Assembly (NCBI RefSeq): GCF_001499995.1
Contig: NZ_LQIU01000001.1
Span: 310,001-374,000, forward strand
DNA from: Mycobacterium sp. IS-1496
GTDB taxonomy: Bacteria; Actinomycetota; Actinomycetes; Mycobacteriales; Mycobacteriaceae
Length of the DNA: 64,000 nt
Direction: 5' to 3'
Shown here: piece after piece, positions 1-8,662 of the stretch
Layout: each line of letters begins with the position of its first letter
How positions within the stretch are numbered: position 1 is the stretch's first letter
Translations under genes and position numbers: made by a program
The notes under the pieces: model-generated
Seen by the model: only the letters and a program-made list of their open reading frames with translations
Told to the model about the DNA's origin: nothing
Databases searched by the model: none

Positions 1-171
1 GACCTCGTCGGTCAGCTCCGCCGGTTGCGTGTCTCCGGGTGCGTCGGCGGATACGTCCGCCCCCGGTGAATCGGGCGCGGGCTCATCCGCCGCCGCCACC
101 CCCGGCGAGAGGAACAGCCCGATGCCGACCGCCAACGCCGCACCGTGCATCCAGCATGCCTGAATACCCAC
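1..171 (-). CDS. Secreted protein, N-terminal part only (runs off the window)
   Basis: The first 57 codons of a minus-strand gene lie here. The start chosen is GTG at 171, preceded by a G-rich ribosome-binding stretch. An ATG at 150 (residue 8) is possible. Residues 8-28 form a hydrophobic segment ending in GVAAA, which looks like a signal peptide cleaved before DEPAPD. The mature start is rich in Asp, Pro and Ala, as in many exported mycobacterial proteins. No function can be assigned because the rest is missing. A degraded copy of this leader and signal peptide lies at 3654-3786. Confidence 0.6.
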   Translation of the reverse strand, partial: MGIQACWMHGAALAVGIGLFLSPGVAAADEPAPDSPGADVSADAPGDTQPAELTDEV

Positions 172-250
172 CGTGGCGCCCCCCGCGATTTGTCACCCGC
201 GTCAAACCGGATTTCACCAGGGTATATGCGTCGCACAAAATTTGAAATAG
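145..250 (-). repeat. Diverged repeat, copy A (leader and signal-peptide start)
   Basis: About 100 bases are closely similar to 3760-3865 in the same orientation. The shared part covers the upstream region, including a TTGACGCGG core, the G-rich ribosome-binding stretch and the first codons (VGIQAC). Similarity continues into the coding part. Together with copy B this points to an old tandem duplication of a secreted-protein gene. By eye about four bases in five agree. Confidence 0.6.
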
Positions 251-470
251 CAAGTGTCTTCGAGTGGGGTGGTTCGGGCGCGACGGTGTCGAAGATGGCG
301 GCAGCGTCACCCCCGGGGGCTCACCACCTGCCCGCGCACGTGGTGCCGCTGCACGGTGAGAACGGAAGCGGCCCACTCTGCCAACGGGCGCTGGACGACT
401 TAGGTCCGCCATCGCGTCGAGCGGCCCTGGGACTTGCCGAAGGAGCGCGGTGTCGGATCGCTGAGCTGCT
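172..470. other. Intergenic region between two minus-strand secreted-protein genes
   Basis: About 300 bases with no convincing gene. The part nearest 171 holds the repeat shared with 3787-3865 and is probably the promoter and leader of the first gene. The rest (about 250-470) has ordinary GC content and only short overlapping reading frames. A loose GGAC-N7-GTCC palindrome near 393-407 was not accepted as a regulator site. Confidence 0.4.
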
Positions 471-3353
471 CTACAGAACGTCTGGGTCAACCGGGACGAT
501 GCGCACCGCAGTGACGGTCCCGTCTGCATAGTTGCTGATGTAGAGGTTCTTTCCGTCCGGGCTGATGCCGACGATGCTGGGATCCAGACCCGGCTGAGCC
601 GGATCGCCATACGGGATGGTTTCGAGCACTTCGTTGGCAACGGTGTCGATCACGACGATGTTGCCGTCGCCGGCGGCGACGACATATGCGAGGCTGCCGT
701 CGGGGCTCAGGGCAACGGTGAGTGCCCCAGTCCCGACTGGGATGCCGTCCGGCTCAGGCGTGCTCGGGTCGACGTCGACCAGAACCGGGGTGCCGCTGGC
801 GAGGTCGACGATCATCAGAGAGCTCGGCGCGGGGGGCTTCGACGAGTCGTTCGGGTCGAAGCCGTACTGAACCGGGACATACAGCCGCTTGCCGTCGGTG
901 GCCAGGATGCCCGGGTACCCTTCGCCCAGCGGCAACGGTTGGCCGACCACCGTGTTCGTCACCGGGTCGATGGCAATGATGTCTCCGGTTATCACGGTGC
1001 CAACTGGCTCGCCCTGTCCGTCGAGCACATAACTTGTGCGTACCCGGTCCAGGTACAGGATTCCGTCTTCGCCGAAGCCGCCGCTGAACGCGCTGTAGTA
1101 GTCGGGATATGGACCGCTTGGAGTCGGTCCAACCGGGATACCCTGCACAAACTCGGCGGCGGGATCCAGGTCGATCACCTGGTTGTAGGTTGGGCTGTTC
1201 GGATCGATGTCGACGACGTAGACCTCGCCCCCATAAGTGGTCACGTACAACGTTTTCCCATCGGGACTGACGATCGGTGCCCAGCCGTTGCCCGGCACAT
1301 CGATCGTGGCCTCGAGCGAGTTGTCAGTGGTGTTGATGACCTCTACGCCGCGACCGATGGTCGCTGCGTACAGGCGATCGCCGCTCACCGCACCGAAGGT
1401 CGCTAACCCGCCCTGTCGGATGGGATCGATAATTTCCGGCGTACTCGGGTCCATGTCGAGCACGCGGTTGTACGTGGCAGGGTCGGCAGGATCAGCACCG
1501 ATCACCATTACCGAGCCATCCGAGAAGCTCAACACGTATGCATACTTGTCGGTGACGATGACGCCGGCCGGGTTGGGCCGGACGGGAATCGCCGCTTCGT
1601 CGACCTGCAGCGCCGCGCCCGGCGGTGCCCCCAGCGGCACCGAGATGTTCTCGCCGGCAGGTTCTTCGGCGGCTGCCAACGCGGTCGGGCCGACCGCCCG
1701 CAGGGCGAATGTCTGCACCGGTTGCTGCTGCACAGGCTGCGCCGGTGTTGCCGTGAGGTTGAGGGTGTAGTCGGTCGGTAGTCCGAGGGCTTGGCGGAGC
1801 TCCGCGGCTTGGGTGGGCTTGATCTCGGCGGTCCACTGACCGGTATCCGGGTCGAAATGTTCGGTGCCCGGAACCACCTGCCAGTAGCCAGACCGGGTAT
1901 CGGCGATGACCGACTCGTATGTGTTCGGTGTGAACTTCAGTTCGGTGGTGTAGGTTCCGCTGCCCGTCGGTGTGGGTTGCTCGACCACCAGCGGTCCATC
2001 AGCGGGTGCGACCGAGACGTTCACCGTGACCGTATCGGTGTGCCCGCCATCGGGTGCGAACAGACCCGAAAGACCGTGCAGATGAGGGCCGTCGTTCGCG
2101 TCGCTGACCGTGATGGTGAAGGTGTCGGTGAAGTCGGGTGTTCCGTTCCAGCCGGTGGGCGGTGTGTACGTCCAACTGCCCTGCTCGTCGACCTCGACGG
2201 TGCCGCCGTTGACGCCGTCGCTGGCCGTGTAGCTGAACGTGTCGCTGTCCTCGTCCGTGACGATCACAGCGCCGGTGACAACGGGCTCGCCCGTCTGGAC
2301 GTCGATGCCTTGACTGGTCGTCCCGTCCCACGACACGGTCGGCTTGTCGTTGAGCAGCTGTTGCTCGAACTGACGACGCACCCACGCCAGTACTCCCCAC
2401 AACACCGGCGAGTCTGCGGGCGCAGCAGGAGTCGTCGCCAAGAACGGGGCCAGTGCCGTCGACAACACCTTTCTCAGCAGGCTCACCGGCGCCGGCGTGA
2501 ATGTCGAAACCGGTTCAGCCGCAGGCAAATTGACGGACTGCCGCTGTGAGAGCGCAGCCCGTGCGGTGCTCAGGTCATCGGAAACAACGGACTGGCCCCC
2601 CATCAGGGAACCGGTCGCCAGCCGTGGCGCCGCATCGTCGCCGGGGGTCGGCTTGGGTGGGGCTTCGGCACTGTCGGCGATATCGGCGACATCGGTGACC
2701 ACATCGTGAAGTCGGGTCTGCGCTTTGTCGCCGGGGGTCCGCTTCGGCGCGGCCTTGGCGACGTCTGCGATATCACCGAGATCGGTGACCAGTTCGTGAA
2801 GCCGGGTCTGCACGGCTGCCACCGGATGGCGAACGCCACCGGGTGTGGTCGTCGGCGCTGGTAACCACTCCGAGACCGGCTCGGGTTCTGAAGCTGACAG
2901 GCTTTCGGGATTCGTGTCCGCCGACGTCGCGCCGCCGGGCTTGGCCGCCATCCGCCACGGCCTCAGCGCCTCGTCCGAACTGTGCAGCGACACCCGCGGG
3001 CCCACCACATCGGCGATCGTGGCCCGCAATCGTTGGCGCGGCGTCAGCCGATCGGGAGTTTCGGTGGTCGAGGTCTCATCCGATGTGTTGTCCACATCGC
3101 TGTCTTGTTCGGACGGTGGCTTGGCGCCGTCGTTACCGGTCCCGGCGCCACCATCCTGCGTTGCGCCGGATTCCGGACCTGCCCACGCCACTCCGGGAGT
3201 TGTCGCCACCGCAGCACCTACACCCAGTGCCACGGCCAACGCTCCCACCCGACCGATGTACTTCGCGTAGCGGGCCGTAGCCGCAGCCGTAGAAGTGGTC
3301 GCGCCCACCTGCCGCATCGATGTATTTGCTGCGCACATCGCCATGCCCCCCAT
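471..3353 (-). CDS. Large secreted surface protein: VCBS-like domain plus C-terminal YVTN-type beta-propeller
   Basis: This 960-residue protein has a long signal sequence: polar residues 1-32, hydrophobic 33-52, and a likely cut after VAWA (58). An acidic, Pro/Ala-rich linker follows. It includes a 30-residue tandem repeat at 182-210 and 212-240 beginning QTRLH. Residues about 345-450 resemble a VCBS/cadherin-like beta domain (GTVEVDEQGSWTYTP, TDTFTITVSD). From about 600 to the end, repeated blades (SPDGKTLYV, SPDGSLAYV, SPDGKNLYI) mark a YVTN/YncE propeller. It is probably exported and cell-envelope associated. The ATG at 3338 has better ribosome-binding spacing (six G, then 7 bases) than the ATG at 3353. 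Ligand unknown. Confidence 0.8.
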   Translation of the reverse strand: MGGMAMCAANTSMRQVGATTSTAAATARYAKYIGRVGALAVALGVGAAVATTPGVAWAGPESGATQDGGAGTGNDGAKPPSEQDSDVDNTSDETSTTETPDRLTPRQRLRATIADVVGPRVSLHSSDEALRPWRMAAKPGGATSADTNPESLSASEPEPVSEWLPAPTTTPGGVRHPVAAVQTRLHELVTDLGDIADVAKAAPKRTPGDKAQTRLHDVVTDVADIADSAEAPPKPTPGDDAAPRLATGSLMGGQSVVSDDLSTARAALSQRQSVNLPAAEPVSTFTPAPVSLLRKVLSTALAPFLATTPAAPADSPVLWGVLAWVRRQFEQQLLNDKPTVSWDGTTSQGIDVQTGEPVVTGAVIVTDEDSDTFSYTASDGVNGGTVEVDEQGSWTYTPPTGWNGTPDFTDTFTITVSDANDGPHLHGLSGLFAPDGGHTDTVTVNVSVAPADGPLVVEQPTPTGSGTYTTELKFTPNTYESVIADTRSGYWQVVPGTEHFDPDTGQWTAEIKPTQAAELRQALGLPTDYTLNLTATPAQPVQQQPVQTFALRAVGPTALAAAEEPAGENISVPLGAPPGAALQVDEAAIPVRPNPAGVIVTDKYAYVLSFSDGSVMVIGADPADPATYNRVLDMDPSTPEIIDPIRQGGLATFGAVSGDRLYAATIGRGVEVINTTDNSLEATIDVPGNGWAPIVSPDGKTLYVTTYGGEVYVVDIDPNSPTYNQVIDLDPAAEFVQGIPVGPTPSGPYPDYYSAFSGGFGEDGILYLDRVRTSYVLDGQGEPVGTVITGDIIAIDPVTNTVVGQPLPLGEGYPGILATDGKRLYVPVQYGFDPNDSSKPPAPSSLMIVDLASGTPVLVDVDPSTPEPDGIPVGTGALTVALSPDGSLAYVVAAGDGNIVVIDTVANEVLETIPYGDPAQPGLDPSIVGISPDGKNLYISNYADGTVTAVRIVPVDPDVL

Positions 3354-3653
3354 TGATCCATCTACAAGATCATTAAGCGTGAATCAGCAAAATCTTAACT
3401 TTGCTGGTTACAGCGGATCGTACGCCTTTCCGTTCGGGTGGCAAGGGTTTCAACGTTCGCCCCTTCGATGATGTTCATCGCGCAAACAATTGGCTGCGCC
3501 AGTGGAGATGACATCCCGAAGGTTCTGTCGTCGCGACGACGAGACGAACCGCGTTCGGCGACCTCCAATCGGTGCTTTGCGGGGGTGTAAGGGCGAGCTG
3601 GCGATGACTGGCGTCACCGAGAAGGGCATTGCAGATGTTGTGCTGCAGCGCAA

Positions 3654-3786
3654 TCAAGGCGGCCACGCGTCGGCCTCGCCCAGGAACGGCGCGACGGCGC
3701 AACCCGCCGCCACCACCCTTTGCGAGGAACCGCCCGATGTCGACCACCATCGCCGCACCGCTCATGCGGCATGCCTGAATACCCAC
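3654..3786 (-). pseudogene. Remnant of a secreted-protein gene (frameshifted signal peptide)
   Basis: The GTG start at 3786 reads VGIQACRMSGAAMVV, matching VGIQACWMHGAALAV of the gene at 171-1. The reading frame slips in the G-rich stretch near 3720. After a one-base shift it continues as VAAGCAVAPFLGEADAWPP and stops at 3654, much as a signal peptide would. Without the shift the frame becomes Arg-rich nonsense. The upstream 80 bases are also duplicated (3787-3865). I read this as the decayed head of a duplicated secreted-protein gene. A short functional secreted peptide made by frameshift is less likely. Confidence 0.5.
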
Positions 3787-3865
3787 CGCGACGCCCCCCG
3801 AAATTTGTCACCGCGTCAAGGTGGACCTTCACCAGGGTGTATGCGTCACAGGAAATCTGACATCA
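3760..3865 (-). repeat. Diverged repeat, copy B
   Basis: Second copy of the leader and signal-peptide segment at 145-250, same orientation, 3.6 kb away. Conserved blocks are the TTGACGCGG core, the run of G before the start and the GTG-GGTATTCAGGC start region. Confidence 0.55.
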
Positions 3866-3946
3866 CCGGTTCCGGGGGCCCGGGCGGTGCTGCCCAGGGT
3901 GCTTGACGGGCGACGCGGGGGGCTCGAACCCGGGAAGCCGGCCGCG

Positions 3947-5224
3947 CTATTGGACGAAGTCGATGACGAGGCGGGGCGGCCCGTTGAACACGAGGACGCT
4001 GAACGGGACTTCAGAACGAAGTCCCACGACCCAGGAGAGGACGGACTCGAAGTCGCCGGCCGCCTTGGCTTCGGTGACGACTGCGGTGTCGGCGGTGACG
4101 GTCGACGGCCCGAAGTAGGTTCGCTCGCCCTCGACGCCCGCTCCATTGCCCGTCGCTCCGCTGAGCACGACCCGTACAGCGGCATTCGCCTCGGGTAGCG
4201 GGATGTCTGCGCCCGACGGATCGGCGTATGCCGGCAGCGGACGGTAGCCGATCGTGTAACTGGGCACTCCGTCGGCGAATTCGAAAACCAGTCGGTCGTA
4301 TCCGTCGTTGCGGGCCAGCCGCACCGCGACCAGATGCCCGCTGGCGCCGTCGGGCCGGTCGCCGTGCGCGTCGGAGATGGACGGCATGCGTAGCGGTGGC
4401 GGGCTGCTGGTCGGACTCGGGACGGACGTACTTCGTGGCGACGGCGACGGCGGTGTTGTTCCCGCACCGCTTGCAGCAGGTGGTGGGGCGCCCGCTGGGG
4501 CTGACGAGCATCGGGGGTCGAACTTCGGTCCCACATCTTTCACCGCAGTGGCGTAGGCGACGACCCCCTCCAACGTGTAGGGCCCGCGTGCGTCGGCGAT
4601 GGAGTTGGTCTGAAAGGTTCTGCGCTGTCCGGTCTGTACGCAGTCCACGAGTACGTCAGACACCACGGTCCCCCTCGATGTCGTCACGAACGCGACGACC
4701 ACCACGTTGAGCGGACCGTCCTTGTCAAGCGTCAGCCGTCCGGTCACGGAGGGGCCGAAGAGGCCATCGTCCGAAAGAAGGGTGGTGTCCGTCACGGTCA
4801 CCATCGGCGGATTGACGGTGTCCCACTCGAACCAATCCCCGAGGATCGTGAGTTCCACCGAGGCGACGGTCTTTCCGTCCGGCACGCCGAGGATGTCCAG
4901 ACCGTATTCGCCGCCGGGCGGTAGTTGGTAGATCGTGTTGACCGGCGCGCCCGGAATGCCGCCCTGCCCTTCGGTCGCGATCACCGCGCCCGCCTGGTCG
5001 ATCATCGCGAGTTCGAACGGGGAACGAACCAATCCGACATCGGGATTCGGGTTGCGGAGTCGAACGCTCAGTGAAGTGCCGACCTGGGTGAAGCTGACCG
5101 ACACCGGGTGCGCAGGCGCTTTAGTCGCAGCGGTCGGCGTGCTGAAGATGTCGGGAACTCGTAAGCCGCAGCCCGCGAGGAGAATCGCGAGCGCTACGAA
5201 GGCAGCAACGTTCCGACGGTGCAT
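3947..5224 (-). CDS. AMIN-like domain lipoprotein
   Basis: A 425-residue predicted lipoprotein. The start at ATG 5224 gives MHRRNVAAFVALAILLAGCG, a clean lipobox with Cys19. The longer frame from 5296 adds an implausible 24 residues. The N-terminal half is a beta-rich domain with no family I recognise. Residues about 260-300 are a Pro/Ser/Thr linker. The C-terminal part (RLVFEFADGVPSYTIGYRPLP ... SVLVFNGPPRLVIDF) resembles the AMIN-like domain of mycobacterial lipoproteins, a family associated with binding cell-wall polymers. It lies downstream of the broken P450. Role in the envelope is inferred. Confidence 0.75.
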   Translation of the reverse strand: MHRRNVAAFVALAILLAGCGLRVPDIFSTPTAATKAPAHPVSVSFTQVGTSLSVRLRNPNPDVGLVRSPFELAMIDQAGAVIATEGQGGIPGAPVNTIYQLPPGGEYGLDILGVPDGKTVASVELTILGDWFEWDTVNPPMVTVTDTTLLSDDGLFGPSVTGRLTLDKDGPLNVVVVAFVTTSRGTVVSDVLVDCVQTGQRRTFQTNSIADARGPYTLEGVVAYATAVKDVGPKFDPRCSSAPAGAPPPAASGAGTTPPSPSPRSTSVPSPTSSPPPLRMPSISDAHGDRPDGASGHLVAVRLARNDGYDRLVFEFADGVPSYTIGYRPLPAYADPSGADIPLPEANAAVRVVLSGATGNGAGVEGERTYFGPSTVTADTAVVTEAKAAGDFESVLSWVVGLRSEVPFSVLVFNGPPRLVIDFVQ

Positions 5225-6503
5225 GACACGGGAGCTTAGTCCTGCGTGTGGCTTCGAACCGTGCGCTTCCCGGACGCGGTGGGAGTCCGCTGGCAAATCG
5301 CGTGCCTGCCGGCGCCTGCCGGCGCCTGCCGGCGCCTGTCGGCGCCTGTCGCTCGATGAGGCGGGTACTGCGCAGCCCGGATGACGACAGTATCGACGGG
5401 CTCCGCTCGGGGTCGAACGCGTCCGGATCGCGGTAGGTCTGTGGGTCGCGGTTGATCGCGTCGAGCAACAGCACGATGCGCGTCCCGGCCGCCAGCGTGT
5501 AGTCGCCGAGCCGGTACTTCTCCGCGGTCATCCGGCCCGTGATCGGTGCAGGCGGATGTAGCCTCAGCGTTTCGTTGATCACCGCCTCGGTGTACTCGGT
5601 GCGTCCGGTGCCGATCTCGGCGCGCACCCGGTCCTGCACATCGGGGTGGTGCGCCAGCAGGTCCACCAGCCACGCCAGGGTAGTGGCCGTCGTCTCGTGC
5701 CCGGCGAGCATCAAGGTGATGGCGTCGTCACGAATCTCCTTGTCGGACAGCTGGCCGCCGTCTTCGGAGCGTGCGTCGACGAGCATGCTCAGCACGTCGG
5801 TGGCATGGCCCCGGTCCGTGGCTGTGCGCCGACGCGCGATGAGCGGCAGCACGACCTCGTCGATTCTGCGGTTGAGGTTGGCCAGCGTGCCCCAGGAGCG
5901 CAGCGCCCCGAGCCTGCGCGCCGCGTAGCGGATCGGTGTCTCGGGCGACAGCGCCAAGTCGAGCAGCTCGGCGAACGGGCTGCCCAGCCGCTGGATCTCG
6001 GCGGCTTCGTGTGCCCCGAAGATCACCTGCACGATCACCTCGAGCGTCAGCTCGCGACCCGCTTCGAGCGTGCGGACGGGTGACTCCGAGGCCCACGACG
6101 TCATCGCGGCGCGGGTTGCCGTCTCGATTGTCGGCACGTAGCCGCGCAGTGTGTCGCCGTGCAGCGGCGGGGTGAGCAGCTTGCGCCGCCGCAGGTGCTC
6201 GGGCTCGTCCAGCACGAACATCGAGCGCCGGCCGTAGATCGCGGCGGCCGGACCCACGCCCTCGCCGCCGAGCAACACGTCGGGACTGGCGGTGAAGACC
6301 TGCTTGGCCAATGTCGGGTCGGCGACCGCGACGACGCGGCCATATCCGAGGACGGGTAGCGCGACGACCGGCCCGACCCTCTGCACCAACCGGCGCACCA
6401 GCGGCTGACCCCCGATGCCGTAGGCCGCGGCGTAGAGGCCACCGAACAGCGGCGACACGAGCGGCGGAGACGGCAGACTCGGCGGAGGCATGTCCGCCAC
6501 CAT
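5121..6503 (-). pseudogene. Cytochrome P450, C-terminally truncated (no heme-ligand loop)
   Basis: From ATG 6503 the protein is a P450 of the CYP135/CYP138 type. It has the I-helix motif LMLAGHETTATT, the ExxR motif (ETLR) and the PERF-region motif FDPERS. Similarity stops at about base 5400. The remaining frame reads through a 10-bp tandem repeat (QAPTGAGRRRQAPAG) and into the lipoprotein gene, ending at 5121. The FGxGxxxCxG loop carrying the heme-ligand Cys is absent, with roughly 50 terminal residues. The product could not bind heme normally, so this is a deletion-generated pseudogene. The true start could also be ATG 6491. Confidence 0.85.
5301..5350. repeat. Five 10-bp tandem repeats (GGCGCCTGCC type)
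   Basis: Five consecutive decamers, GGCGCCTGCC or close variants (first CGTGCCTGCC, last two ending TGTC), occupy 5301-5350. They sit about 50 bases beyond the point where P450 similarity stops. The repeat may have mediated or followed the deletion. Confidence 0.85.
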
Positions 6504-6824
6504 GGCACGCCCGGACGGGGAAGTTGGGTCGGTTCGGCGCAGACGTGCGCAGAACAGATGCGCATGGCCCAGCGGCCACCGAATGTCAGGGAGCTTCGGG
6601 GTCCGTCGACATTCCTCCCACAAGCTTGGTGCGAACCGCTGAATCGATGCCGTCATGTGCCGAGCGCAGGGTGGGTAAGCGCGGTTCCCGACGCGACACG
6701 CAGCAAACGAAGTGGCACGCGGTGTCGCGGGCCGCGAAACGGCGCGGAAGGGCATGTCGACGTGACGATTGGAGCCGCCGAAAGCTCGGCTGGACAGTGG
6801 AAACGCCCCTAACAGGGGCGTTCG
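6504..6824. other. Intergenic region between P450 remnant and tRNA-Gly
   Basis: About 320 bases with no supported gene. It contains the hairpin that ends the minus-strand tRNA-Gly transcript (6802-6822). The short frames here overlap each other and have no recognisable product. Confidence 0.4.
6802..6822 (-). terminator. Hairpin terminator after tRNA-Gly
   Basis: The inverted repeat AACGCCCCTgtTAGGGGCGTT begins 2 bases after the CCA end of the tRNA-Gly on the minus strand and is followed by a short T run. It is a typical intrinsic terminator for the tRNA transcript. Confidence 0.75.
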
Positions 6825-6898
6825 TGGAGCGGGCGACGGGAATCGAACCCGCGTAGCTAGTTTGGAAGACTAGGGCTCTACCATTGAGCTACGCCCGC
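6825..6898 (-). tRNA. tRNA-Gly (anticodon TCC)
   Basis: The complement folds into a full cloverleaf. Acceptor stem GCGGGCG pairs with CGCCCGC, the anticodon stem CTAGT/ACTAG encloses CTTCCAA (anticodon TCC), and the T arm has TTCGATT. The discriminator is T and CCA is encoded at 6827-6825. It is transcribed leftwards and ends in the hairpin at 6802-6822. Confidence 0.95.
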
Positions 6899-7037
6899 AC
6901 GTTGCGTGCAGGATCGTACCGGCGCGCACCGGATCAAATCCAATTGGCTGCCTCGCGCGTCGGTGCTCGGTGCACAAGCCGTAGTATCTCGCGTGGTCAG
7001 CGCCGCGCATCCACGCACGGTGCGGACCGTGACGGCG

Positions 7038-7111
7038 CGGGGTGTAGCGCAGCTTGGTAGCGCATCCGCTTTGGGAGCGGAAGGCCGCAGGTTCAAATCC
7101 TGTCACCCCGA
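7038..7111 (+). tRNA. tRNA-Pro (anticodon TGG)
   Basis: A 74-base cloverleaf with acceptor stem CGGGGTG/CACCCCG. The D arm is GCGCAGCTTGGTAGCGC, and the anticodon loop TTTGGGA carries TGG. The T arm contains TTCAAAT. CCA is not encoded. It lies 57 bases upstream of the trigger-factor gene. Confidence 0.95.
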
Positions 7112-7168
7112 CAAACCCACCGATACGACCCGCATCGATGAAGTACCCAGACATGAGGAGAGACCGCA

Positions 7169-8563
7169 GTGAAGAGCACCGTCGAGAAGTTGAGCCCCAC
7201 CCGGGTGCGCATCAACGTGGAGGTGCCCTTCACAGAACTCGAGCCGGACTTCGACCGGGCGTTCAAGGAGCTCGCCAAGCAGGTGCGGCTCCCCGGCTTC
7301 CGGCCCGGTAAGGCGCCGCGCAAGCTGCTCGAGGCCCGCGTCGGCCGCGAGGCCATGCTCGACCAGGTCGTCGGCGAGGCCGTGCCCGGCCGCTACACCG
7401 AGGCCGTGACGAGCTCGGACGTGCAGCCGCTGGGGCAGCCCGAGATCGAGATCACCAAGAAGGAGTACGGCGAGGACCTCGTGTTCACCGCCGAGGTCGA
7501 CGTCCGTCCCGAGATCACGCTGCCGGACCTGTCCGCGCTGGAGATCACCGTCGACCCGATCGAGATCACCGACGAGGAGGTCGACGCCGAACTGCAGTCG
7601 CTGCGTGCCCGCTTCGGCACGCTGACCGGCGTCGAGCGTCCCGCCCAGGACGGCGACTTCGTCTCCATCGACCTGTCGGCCACCGTCGACGGGCAGGACG
7701 TCCCGGAGGCCAAGACCGAGGGGCTGTCCCACGAGGTCGGCTCCGGCCAGCTGATCGAGGGCCTCGACGACGCGATCGTCGGCCTGTCGGAGGGGGAGAG
7801 CAAGGAGTTCACCACCACGCTGGCCGCCGGTGAGCACGCCGGTAAGGAAGCCGTCGTCACCGTCACGGTCAAGTCCATCAAGGAACGCGAACTGCCCGAG
7901 CCGGACGACGAGTTCGCCCAGCTCGCCAGCGAATTCGACACCATCGACGAGCTCAAGGAGAGCCTGACCGAGCAGGTCCGGCGGGTGAAGCGCGTCCAGC
8001 AGGCCGAGCAGATCCGCGACAAGGCGCTGGAACTGCTGCTCGAGCAGACCGAGGTCCCGCTGCCGGAGAAGATCGTCCAGGCCCAGATCGACGACACGGT
8101 GCACAACGCGATCCACGGCCTCGACCACGACGAGGATCGCTTCGCCGAGCAGCTGGCCGAACAGGGCAGCAGCCGCGAGGAGTTCGACGCCAACACCCGC
8201 ACCGAGGCCGAGAAGGCCGTCAAGACCCAGCTCCTGATGGACGCGCTCGCCGATCAGCTCGAGGTGCAGGTCGGCCAGGGCGACCTGACCGAGCGGCTGG
8301 TGCTGATGTCGCGGCAGTACGGCCTCGAGCCGCAGCAGTTGCTGCAGATCCTGCAGCAGAACAACCAGCTGCCCGCCATGTTCGCCGACGTGCGTCGCGG
8401 CCTGACCATCGCGGCCGTCGTCCACGGCGCCACGGTCAAGGACACCAACGGCAACGACGTCGACACCGGCGAATTCTTCGGACCCGCGGGCGGTGCGGAA
8501 GCCGAGGCCGGAGACGCCGAGGCCGCCGACGACGACAACGAGGATCAAGCCGCCGACGAGTGA
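7169..8563 (+). CDS. tig: Trigger factor (ribosome-associated chaperone / prolyl isomerase)
   Basis: The 464-residue product folds nascent chains at the ribosomal exit tunnel. The N-terminal ribosome-binding signature [12 protein letters not shown] is at about 44-55. The FKBP-type isomerase domain ([14 protein letters not shown] ... [16 protein letters not shown]) spans about 150-240. The helical chaperone domain follows, with an acidic C-terminal tail. The GTG start follows a strong AGGAG ribosome-binding site. It lies upstream of clpP1P2 in the usual mycobacterial order, linking folding and degradation. Confidence 0.97.
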   Translation: MKSTVEKLSPTRVRINVEVPFTELEPDFDRAFKELAKQVRLPGFRPGKAPRKLLEARVGREAMLDQVVGEAVPGRYTEAVTSSDVQPLGQPEIEITKKEYGEDLVFTAEVDVRPEITLPDLSALEITVDPIEITDEEVDAELQSLRARFGTLTGVERPAQDGDFVSIDLSATVDGQDVPEAKTEGLSHEVGSGQLIEGLDDAIVGLSEGESKEFTTTLAAGEHAGKEAVVTVTVKSIKERELPEPDDEFAQLASEFDTIDELKESLTEQVRRVKRVQQAEQIRDKALELLLEQTEVPLPEKIVQAQIDDTVHNAIHGLDHDEDRFAEQLAEQGSSREEFDANTRTEAEKAVKTQLLMDALADQLEVQVGQGDLTERLVLMSRQYGLEPQQLLQILQQNNQLPAMFADVRRGLTIAAVVHGATVKDTNGNDVDTGEFFGPAGGAEAEAGDAEAADDDNEDQAADE

Positions 8564-8577
8564 CGCTGTGAGCGAAC
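8560..8577. promoter_or_regulatory. Candidate ClgR operator upstream of clpP1P2
   Basis: The sequence ACGCTGTGAGCGAAC fits the actinobacterial ClgR box (W-CGC-N5-GCG-WWS) with one inner mismatch. CGC is at 8564-8566 and GCG at 8572-8574. It begins at the tig stop codon, about 90 bases before the clpP1 start. ClgR is known to activate clp genes in mycobacteria and corynebacteria. Occupation here is inferred. Confidence 0.55.
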
Positions 8578-8662
8578 GCGCGCCTTCTAGGGAGTGCACG
8601 CTCACCCAGGTTGGTTAGTGTCGGTAGCGACCCAAGACGTAAGAGAAAGCAGGTATCCAGTC

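Larger units (their letters stand above)
3354..3946. other. Intergenic region with promoter and gene remnant
   Basis: About 590 bases between two minus-strand genes. Bases 3354-3420 are AT-richer than the surroundings and probably hold the promoter of the large surface protein. Bases 3654-3865 hold the decayed leader and signal-peptide copy. Nothing else coding is convincing: frames seen here on both strands are short and of shadow composition. Confidence 0.5.

Noticed and set aside
388..440. Possible DosR/DevR dormancy boxes (GGGACTTGCCGAA and GGAC-N7-GTCC)
   Set aside because: Neither fits the full GGGACTWWAGTCCC palindrome; the half-site spacing and right arm are wrong.
7103..8605. A 500-codon open frame on the minus strand opposite tig
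   Set aside because: It is a GC-bias shadow of the trigger-factor gene: Leu/Gly/Asp-rich with no recognisable domain and no ribosome-binding site. Similar long antisense frames oppose clpX, korAB, valS and nadE.
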